Below are positions 14,494-20,580 of a stretch of DNA of 20,580 nucleotides, piece by piece; the first letter of the stretch is position 1; every line of letters begins with the position of its first letter. Location: NCBI GenBank assembly GCA_910585255.1, contig CAJUEI010000045.1, positions 1 to 20,580 of the forward strand, given 5' to 3'. The notes beneath the pieces were generated by a model that saw only the letters and a program-made list of their open reading frames with translations, was not told the DNA's origin and searched no databases. This DNA comes from an uncultured Lachnospiraceae bacterium (GTDB taxonomy: Bacteria; Bacillota; Clostridia; Lachnospirales; Lachnospiraceae). The translations under genes were made by a program, and so were the position numbers.

Positions 14494-17280
14494 ATGAAAA
14501 ATTTAACATCAGAGGAACAAAAACGACTCTGGAAATTAGACGAGCCTCCGACCCGCAAACTCCTGCTTTGGGGTCTAGACAGCCAAAAAAATCCCTGTCT
14601 GCTTATTTTATATGGAAAACAAAAAGTAGAACGGGAATTAAAATCTTCTCCTCGTTCTTATTACACAGAGGCATACCTGTTAGACCCTGTCGTCACCTAT
14701 ACCCGTTATGCTGTCTTTCATGGAATAAACGGTCATCTGCCCTCTATTCCAAATACTTATTACTACGATGAAAAAGATCTGCTCTGTTATATGAAAGGCT
14801 ATAAGACCGCAGGCATCTATTGGGATTATAACCGAACAACGGGCTGGAAGCAGCGTGTAGAAATTGATCTTTCGTATATCATCAACGAATTTTATGATAT
14901 AAAACAAACAGTTGCTTTCGACTACTACGAAGAAAAGAATTATACCAACTACATTGCCTATTTTAAGGAAAATCAAATTTGTTTCCAGGACATTACATTA
15001 ATTGAGCATCCCAGCGATTTATTTGGTTTTGAAGCGGACAGCCCTTATATGGAAACAATCATCCATATGTTTTCAAAGGAAAGATTATATACAAGAATAA
15101 AATATCTAAAACAATTTATTAAAATGCAGCCCTCCGTTGAAGACTATAACCGTATTTTAAAAGTAGCAAGTGTGGAACTGGCTTGTGGTATTTTTCAGGA
15201 ACTTACAGCAGAAAAAAACCCGATTTTATTAGAAACTGCAAAGCAGATCGATAAAAGTGATGTATTATGGGCAAATGCAGGCTATCACAGCGGGCTGAAA
15301 CGTTTTATCAATCAATATATCTGTCTTTTTGATGAAAAACTGCTGCAGAAACAAAAAGAATTGTTATACCAAACGCTTCCTGAAATGGATTTTCATATTA
15401 AGCAATTGACATTAAACAATACTAGACTAAAGGGTAAAAAACTAGAAGAATATCTGAATAAACCAAATGCGTATCAAAATATTATGCATGTCTTTGGCAG
15501 TCAGAACCTCTATCAAAAAAATACTTATACAGATGGAAGAAATATCAATAATATCGCATTTAAACATACCATCCAGACAGCTAAAGCATATGGCATGGCT
15601 GATGCTATTGGAAAAATAGCTTACTATCTGGATGCCCCAAGGACTGTCTGTTATTTTAAAGGAAGCGGCGAAGTAAGTGCCTATCACTACTATTTGCGTT
15701 ATCTTAGAAGAACACTTGACGAATATCAGGCAAAAGACGAGTCAAAGTTTATCACAGCGGCACGTGAAATGCTGATAAGTTATACCGACTATGACAATTT
15801 AGATACCTATTATAATGATCTCTCTTTTAATTTCTTTTTTAACCGATATTTTCGAGAGATCACAACAAACGAAGATACGGCAGAACATTCCATTTGGCAG
15901 AACCATCTTGCAGATGTTATTTTTATAGCCCAAAATGCAAAAGCCTTACCTGTACACAAATTCTGTTATGCCATATTAAAAAAGGCTGATGCACATCATA
16001 AGCTGGAGTCCTATACAATTAAAGACTTAATTCTATTTTCAAAAATACCTTATGAAAAAACAGCCCAACTCTTTGAAGCGATACTGCTGCCGAAACTAAA
16101 CGCCCTGCAGGAATTTGATGCAGATATTATGATTTCCTTAATGAACACGTCATCGGAGAAATTGTGGGATGCTGCAAAGAACTACTTTAGACAGACAAAC
16201 GGTCGTTTTCAACCGGAACATATGGCAGAGTTTCTCTTTTTAGATACAATAGAAACCTGGTACAGCATACTAGAAGATAATATCCATCGCTTTACAGCAG
16301 AAGAATATCTTCGTTTTTTAAAATCCATTGCGGAAAAAAGAAAACGCTTTTTAGAACAGCAGACAGAGCTTTCCGAACAAATTACCGATTTACTGTTACA
16401 CTCGATCGACAAATTAGACACGGTATCAGCCGAACAGCAGCACGATCTGCTGTGTTACTTTATCTCTCTGTTAGTAAGCCTGAAAAAGCTTCCTGGCTTT
16501 CTCTTTGATATAACAGAAACTATTATTTTCCAAACGCCATATGATCTGTTAAAAGATACATTGAAAGATATCAATTTACAGCACGGCAATAAAATTCCAG
16601 AAAGAGAATATAACACGATATCTCTATTAAAGTCCTGCAAAGAGGATGCTCTTCCAAAGGACAGCCTGATTCTGTCTATTTTGGAAACGGGCTCGAAAAG
16701 GCTTGTAAAAACCCTTACCGAGATCACAGCCCGTCAGCAGACTAGACTTGCTGAAAGAGCCACCACTCTTCTACTGCTTTTTGAATGTAATGTATATCCG
16801 CTGAATCAAATTGCCCAGTCTGTATTGGAAGGGTTAGAAATCGAAAAAAGGGAAAAACTGCATATGATTTTATTGGATTCTCCTATCGAAAAAGCTTATC
16901 GATATGGTCTTAAAAAATTAGATGACTGGTACGGCAGCAAGATTCCGACATCATTTATTTTACGAATGATGGAGCATCCATGTGTAGAAGTAAAGGCCTT
17001 TCTTTCTCAGAAAATTAAATATGCTTTTTCTAATCCAAAAGAAACAAACCCGGATTTATATCTTTATTATGTAAAAACACTGCTCTATCTGCCGAATAAA
17101 GTTTCAAAAAGCAAGGATTCTATCTACCATTCCATTCCTTTGTTTTTAAACTATTATCCTGAAAAGAGACAGGAAATCGAGCATATCCTTCTTGATATTG
17201 GAAGCACAAACAGAAAAATAGATTCTGAAAGAGCACTTGTAACATTTGCTCAGATTCAGAAGGAGGTCAATATTTTATGA
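14494..17280 (+). CDS. Retron-associated ARM/HEAT-like helical-repeat protein
   Basis: The 928-residue protein is almost wholly alpha-helical by composition from about residue 200 on, with repeated amphipathic helices ('EYLRFLKSIAEKRKRFLEQQ', 'RLVKTLTEITARQQTRLAER', 'MMEHPCVEVKAFLSQKIKYAF'), consistent with an ARM/HEAT-type solenoid. The first ~200 residues contain many Tyr and Trp and look like a separate domain. I see no nuclease, ATPase or protease motif, no signal peptide and no membrane segment. It is the first gene of the operon and overlaps the SWIM gene by ATGA. In type XIII retrons, as I recall them, an ARM protein and a WHSWIM protein accompany the reverse transcriptase, and the two are presumed to form the toxic effector restrained by RT and msDNA. 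The ATG at 14494 has AGAAAGGA about 14 nt upstream, a slightly long spacing. Confidence 0.75.
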   Translation: MKNLTSEEQKRLWKLDEPPTRKLLLWGLDSQKNPCLLILYGKQKVERELKSSPRSYYTEAYLLDPVVTYTRYAVFHGINGHLPSIPNTYYYDEKDLLCYMKGYKTAGIYWDYNRTTGWKQRVEIDLSYIINEFYDIKQTVAFDYYEEKNYTNYIAYFKENQICFQDITLIEHPSDLFGFEADSPYMETIIHMFSKERLYTRIKYLKQFIKMQPSVEDYNRILKVASVELACGIFQELTAEKNPILLETAKQIDKSDVLWANAGYHSGLKRFINQYICLFDEKLLQKQKELLYQTLPEMDFHIKQLTLNNTRLKGKKLEEYLNKPNAYQNIMHVFGSQNLYQKNTYTDGRNINNIAFKHTIQTAKAYGMADAIGKIAYYLDAPRTVCYFKGSGEVSAYHYYLRYLRRTLDEYQAKDESKFITAAREMLISYTDYDNLDTYYNDLSFNFFFNRYFREITTNEDTAEHSIWQNHLADVIFIAQNAKALPVHKFCYAILKKADAHHKLESYTIKDLILFSKIPYEKTAQLFEAILLPKLNALQEFDADIMISLMNTSSEKLWDAAKNYFRQTNGRFQPEHMAEFLFLDTIETWYSILEDNIHRFTAEEYLRFLKSIAEKRKRFLEQQTELSEQITDLLLHSIDKLDTVSAEQQHDLLCYFISLLVSLKKLPGFLFDITETIIFQTPYDLLKDTLKDINLQHGNKIPEREYNTISLLKSCKEDALPKDSLILSILETGSKRLVKTLTEITARQQTRLAERATTLLLLFECNVYPLNQIAQSVLEGLEIEKREKLHMILLDSPIEKAYRYGLKKLDDWYGSKIPTSFILRMMEHPCVEVKAFLSQKIKYAFSNPKETNPDLYLYYVKTLLYLPNKVSKSKDSIYHSIPLFLNYYPEKRQEIEHILLDIGSTNRKIDSERALVTFAQIQKEVNIL

Positions 17281-19034
17281 AAGTAGGTTATAAATACGCA
17301 AGCCCTTCCCGATGTACGCAGGTCAACAACCAAACAACGTTGGGGCTAAGTCCCGATTTATCTCGTGATGAAAAAGTTTCTTTCTGCGGAAAATTAAAAC
17401 ATCCTTTGCTCTTCCGTGATGCTATGCTTATGTTAAGAGAAATTGTGGTTTCCGATACGAGAAAAAAATCAAAAGAACGAACCGATTATTTTACATGGCT
17501 TGATGAAGAAATTGAACGGCGTGTAAAAACTCATAAAGAATACATGCCAAAAGTAAGAGAAGCATTAAAGAAAAATATGGATTCCTGTGATCTGGAGCTT
17601 TTGCATAAAAAAGAAGAAATTCAGCAATTACTAACCATACAGAAGAATCTAAAGCAGCAAATCGATCAATATGATGCCTGGAAAGATTATTATAAAATTG
17701 AACGGGATTTTTGGAAATTTATAAGGGACAGAGATTACAGCTTATGGTTTGTATTAGATCCGGTTATTACCGTGCATAACGATCAGGTATCATTTGAAGC
17801 ATTTTCAATAGACGAATCTATCTATGGCTGCCTGTCTGTATCGATGAATGAATTCCATTTACTGCAGGAACCAAAATTAGGAACAACAAATATTGACTTT
17901 TCCGCCAAATTAGAGAAAGAAATGCAGCGATTCCGAAGCTATACCGATGTTACACTATCGGTTAATCCAGAGGGTTTTACCATAGACAATGAAATTGTAC
18001 CAGAATATCTGGAAAAAAAGATTGATCTGCCTGAGACATGGATTAAAGGCTTTAATCAAGTCTCTTCTGCTGCAGCATTATCTGGGATTGAACTGGAACT
18101 TTCTCCTTCGGATATGTATGATATCTGTGCCTTTTTAAGAAAACACAAAGAAAAGAAAAGCCCACGCTATATGAAATGGATTTTAGAACCCGGGCAAAGA
18201 GTACGGATTGTATTTGAACCTTTTGGAACAATTCTTACCTTAAATACGATCTATCAGGGCAGCCAAAGAAGAGAAGAAAAAATTTGGGGCAGGAGACGCT
18301 GGCTTGTAATGGAAAAATTGATTCCTTTATCAAAAGCATTTTATATACGTCTTTTAGGATTTGGGATGCCTCAATTTATCCGTGCTGACATGGGCACTAT
18401 GCAGATGACGGTTGGCTTCTCTTCCTGGTCTTCTAATGATTGGGTAAAGGGAACCGCATTTAATATTATGGCAGGATTTACAGGCAATGGCTGTTATAAA
18501 AGCATTTATAAACTGTTAAAAGAAAAACGGTGTCTGTCTATGGAGGAAATTTCCCACTGTCTTCCAGATGAAAAAAAGGATCGAATAAAGGCTGGTGTAG
18601 GTATGCTGTTTCGGCGAGGTGAGGGATATTTTGATCTTATCAATAACAAAGTACGTTTCCGCCATCTATGCAATACACCAATTCCAGAAGAACTTTACGA
18701 AGTTTCTGAGATGGAAGCAGATGTGCAAAAGATCAGCAAACATACATTTAACAATATGAAAGTAAGATATTCACATCAACAGGAGTTTATCTTTACAACA
18801 ACCTATAAAGAATATCAGCAGTTATTCTCTACTGAAATTGTGATTGACCAGGACGGACAGATTACAAAACTTGACTGTAACTGCTCAACATTTAGAAGAG
18901 GCGAGAGAAATCTTTCCGAACCATGTGCCCATATCCTTGCACTTTACATCGCTTCTTATAAATTGTTAAAGCTAAAAAATCTAGAATATGAAAAAGAATA
19001 TAAAATCAATGATATTATGGAGATGTTATTATAA
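17277..19034 (+). CDS. Retron-associated winged-helix/SWIM zinc-finger protein (WHSWIM-like)
   Basis: The 585-residue protein ends in a SWIM zinc finger, C-x-C...C-x-H, with ligands Cys534, Cys536, Cys550 and His552 in 'DCNCSTFRRGERNLSEPCAH'. Before it, at about residues 400-470, is a helix-turn-helix-like segment ('YKSIYKLLKEKRCLSMEEIS', 'GVGMLFRRGEGYFDL') that could be a winged helix. Near the N-terminus a charged coiled coil spans roughly residues 90-135. SWIM fingers bind nucleic acid or protein. A perfect AAGGAGG lies 8-9 nt before the ATG, and the gene overlaps its neighbours by 4 nt and 1 nt, so the three proteins are made together. Its exact role is unknown; I infer it is an effector or DNA-sensing subunit of the retron. 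Confidence 0.82.
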   Translation: MKVGYKYASPSRCTQVNNQTTLGLSPDLSRDEKVSFCGKLKHPLLFRDAMLMLREIVVSDTRKKSKERTDYFTWLDEEIERRVKTHKEYMPKVREALKKNMDSCDLELLHKKEEIQQLLTIQKNLKQQIDQYDAWKDYYKIERDFWKFIRDRDYSLWFVLDPVITVHNDQVSFEAFSIDESIYGCLSVSMNEFHLLQEPKLGTTNIDFSAKLEKEMQRFRSYTDVTLSVNPEGFTIDNEIVPEYLEKKIDLPETWIKGFNQVSSAAALSGIELELSPSDMYDICAFLRKHKEKKSPRYMKWILEPGQRVRIVFEPFGTILTLNTIYQGSQRREEKIWGRRRWLVMEKLIPLSKAFYIRLLGFGMPQFIRADMGTMQMTVGFSSWSSNDWVKGTAFNIMAGFTGNGCYKSIYKLLKEKRCLSMEEISHCLPDEKKDRIKAGVGMLFRRGEGYFDLINNKVRFRHLCNTPIPEELYEVSEMEADVQKISKHTFNNMKVRYSHQQEFIFTTTYKEYQQLFSTEIVIDQDGQITKLDCNCSTFRRGERNLSEPCAHILALYIASYKLLKLKNLEYEKEYKINDIMEMLL

Positions 19035-20503
19035 TGGATACGAAAGCCGAATATAGAAATTTAGTAAATAATATGGGTAAAAAAGAATTTACCTTTCTTA
19101 AAATGCAGGAATACGGATTTTGGCCCAGTAATCTGCCGACTCCATATGAACGCCAGCAAAATGAGACAGAACAAGACTTTGAAAACAGGAAATTGTTATT
19201 GGATGAATTTCAAAAACTTTCCGAAAAAATCTCAAATCTCTATCAGGAAAAAGAGGAAATTGAAAAAAAACTCTCTCATTTAAAAAAGGAATATCAGGGT
19301 ACATGGGATTATGAAAGAATTCGTGCTGCGGTTGCTCAAGAAATTATGAAGGAATCTATAGCCAGACGAGCAGAGAAAAAAGCGGAGAGAGAACGGCAAA
19401 AGCAGCTAAAATCGGAAGCATGGAATAAGCGGAAAGCAGAAACTATTGTATTTATCGGCAAGGGCTATTCTAATCTATTAGCCAAAAAAGAAACCGATAT
19501 ACAAAAACTAAAAGAAAACCAGATACCTGTAATAGAAACCGATCATGAGCTTGCCGAACTTCTGCAGATAGACTATCAGACATTACGCTATCTGGTATAC
19601 CATAGAGATGTCATTACCTTTGACAATTATTACCGCTTTGATATTCCAAAAAAAAGCGGCGGCACACGTCATATTGCTGCACCTAAAGCCCAGCTTAAGG
19701 CAGCTCAAAAACAAATATTAGAACAGATTTTGCAAAAAATAGAGGTTTCCGATTTATCTCATGGATTTATTAAATCCCGATCGGTTCTTACAAGTGCAAA
19801 GTCACATCATACAAGCCCTGATTTATTGATCAATATTGATTTGGAAAACTTTTTTCCTACTATTACATTCGAACGTGTAAGAGGATTATATCAATCTTTT
19901 GGTTACTCCGGCTATATCGCATCACTGTTGGCTATGCTTTGTACCTATTGCGAAAGAATTCCGTTAGAGATAAAAGGAGAGATAAAATATATCAAAACGT
20001 CTGACCGGATATTGCCGCAAGGCTCTCCGGCGAGCCCAATGATTACCAATATTATATGCAGAAATATGGATAAGCGGATTTATGGTTTATGTAAGAAATT
20101 AGGAGTTACTTATACAAGATATGCAGATGATATGAGTTTTAGTTATATAGGAGATACCGACAATTTCGCTATAGGGGACTTTTTAAGCAGTATTCATCAA
20201 ATTATAGAAGCAGAAGGCTTTCATATGAAAAAAGAAAAAACTCACATATTAAGAAAAAACAATAGACAGTATATTACTGGTATTGTAATTAATAATGAAG
20301 AAATCGGTGTTCCTAAAAAGTGGGTTAAAATACTAAAAGCTTCCATTCACAATGCACAAAAATTAAAAGATTCCGGCGGTTCTGTATCAAATACGACTAT
20401 ACATGAAATCTCAGGAAAAATTGCATGGCTGAAAAATGTAAATGCAAAAAGGTATGAAACTATTATCAGTCAAGGTACAGAATTTTTAAAAAGTCTAACT
20501 TAG
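19034..20503 (+). CDS. Retron-type reverse transcriptase (type XIII-like)
   Basis: The 489-residue RNA-dependent DNA polymerase makes msDNA. RT motifs in order are PKKSGGTRHIAAP (205-217), NIDLENFFPTI (267-277, catalytic Asp269), LPQGSPASP (327-335), YADD (363-366) and the thumb entry YITGIVIN (413-420). Retron hallmarks are SAKSH (254-258), a variant of the NAxxH signature, and ITG (414-416) in the place of VTG. An N-terminal extension of ~165 residues, absent from short retron RTs such as Ec86, contains 'YGFWPSNLPTPYERQ' and a long Lys/Glu coiled coil (about 50-135). No intron maturase or endonuclease domain follows. The ATG overlaps the SWIM stop by one base (TAATG). The candidate msr-msd RNA lies upstream on the opposite strand. 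Confidence 0.93.
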   Translation: MDTKAEYRNLVNNMGKKEFTFLKMQEYGFWPSNLPTPYERQQNETEQDFENRKLLLDEFQKLSEKISNLYQEKEEIEKKLSHLKKEYQGTWDYERIRAAVAQEIMKESIARRAEKKAERERQKQLKSEAWNKRKAETIVFIGKGYSNLLAKKETDIQKLKENQIPVIETDHELAELLQIDYQTLRYLVYHRDVITFDNYYRFDIPKKSGGTRHIAAPKAQLKAAQKQILEQILQKIEVSDLSHGFIKSRSVLTSAKSHHTSPDLLINIDLENFFPTITFERVRGLYQSFGYSGYIASLLAMLCTYCERIPLEIKGEIKYIKTSDRILPQGSPASPMITNIICRNMDKRIYGLCKKLGVTYTRYADDMSFSYIGDTDNFAIGDFLSSIHQIIEAEGFHMKKEKTHILRKNNRQYITGIVINNEEIGVPKKWVKILKASIHNAQKLKDSGGSVSNTTIHEISGKIAWLKNVNAKRYETIISQGTEFLKSLT

Positions 20504-20525
20504 ATGTGGTTCCTTCAACCTTTCT

Positions 20526-20569
20526 AGTCAAATCGGATATTCGCAATCCGCTTTGCTACTTGCTCATAA
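20526..20569. repeat. 44-bp direct repeat, copy 2
   Basis: This is the partner of the segment at 6814-6857, same orientation, two mismatches. It begins 22 bases after the reverse transcriptase stop and runs nearly to the end of the window. If there is a minus-strand gene to the right, its 3' end may lie in this repeat, as the permease's does in copy 1. No terminator for the retron operon is visible before it. Confidence 0.8.
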
Positions 20570-20580
20570 CCTCATAGCTG

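Noticed and set aside
19034..20503. RT as part of a diversity-generating retroelement or group II intron
   Set aside because: No template/variable repeat pair or target protein is seen, the motif is QGSP with YADD rather than the DGR pattern, and there is no maturase, endonuclease or intron structure.
6814..20580. Integrative element with integrase bounded by the 44-bp repeats
   Set aside because: No integrase, recombinase, relaxase or transposase gene lies between the repeats, so an autonomous element is not supported; only the repeats are reported.
1..20580. CRISPR arrays, tRNA or rRNA genes, insertion sequences
   Set aside because: No regularly spaced short repeats, no tRNA cloverleaf with conserved T-loop sequence, no rRNA-like sequence and no transposase motifs were seen on either strand.

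Overview
The window looks like low-GC Firmicute chromosome, most likely a gut clostridium of the Lachnospiraceae type. The evidence is AT-rich DNA, strong AGGAGG-type ribosome binding sites, and family content (RsiV-type anti-sigma factor, BcrA-type ABC transporters, GHKL/LytTR pair). No taxonomic marker gene is present, so this is an inference.

Left half (1-11,100), all on the minus strand: a chain of envelope-stress and peptide-sensing modules. In transcription order these are (a) a LytTR response regulator and GHKL sensor kinase (11078-9064), followed after a clear terminator by a 58-residue membrane protein, an ABC ATPase and a large ABC permease (8906-6844); (b) an OmpR-type regulator, histidine kinase, BcrA-like ATPase, ABC-2 permease and small lipoprotein (6620-2763), a layout typical of antimicrobial-peptide detoxification; (c) an ECF sigma factor with an RsiV-like membrane anti-sigma factor (2449-919), related to the lysozyme-response pair of Bacillus and Clostridioides; and (d) a NimA-like flavin-binding protein (602-102).

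Middle (11,300-13,850): small accessory genes. On the plus strand are a GNAT acetyltransferase, an Ogt-type DNA alkyl-transferase and an unrecognised 168-residue protein. On the minus strand is a RelB/DinJ-type antitoxin whose downstream, tightly coupled partner is a GNAT acetyltransferase instead of a RelE/YafQ toxin.

Right (13,870-20,503): the most interesting part, a retron. Three overlapping plus-strand genes encode a 928-residue helical-repeat (ARM/HEAT-like) protein, a 585-residue protein ending in a SWIM zinc finger, and a 489-residue reverse transcriptase with retron hallmarks. From memory, this matches the type XIII retron composition (ARM + WHSWIM + RT). No msr-msd RNA is obvious by coding analysis, but reading the 650-base gap by eye gives a strong candidate on the opposite strand (14157 to 13951): near-consensus promoter, then a1, two small msr-like hairpins, a 100-nt imperfect msd-like hairpin, then a2 complementary to a1. 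A separate plus-strand promoter drives the protein operon, so RNA and proteins appear to be divergently transcribed.

A 44-bp direct repeat (2 mismatches) lies at 6814-6857 and 20526-20569 and brackets the block containing the LytTR-controlled transporter, the accessory genes and the retron. It may be a dispersed gene-tail repeat or a recombination site.
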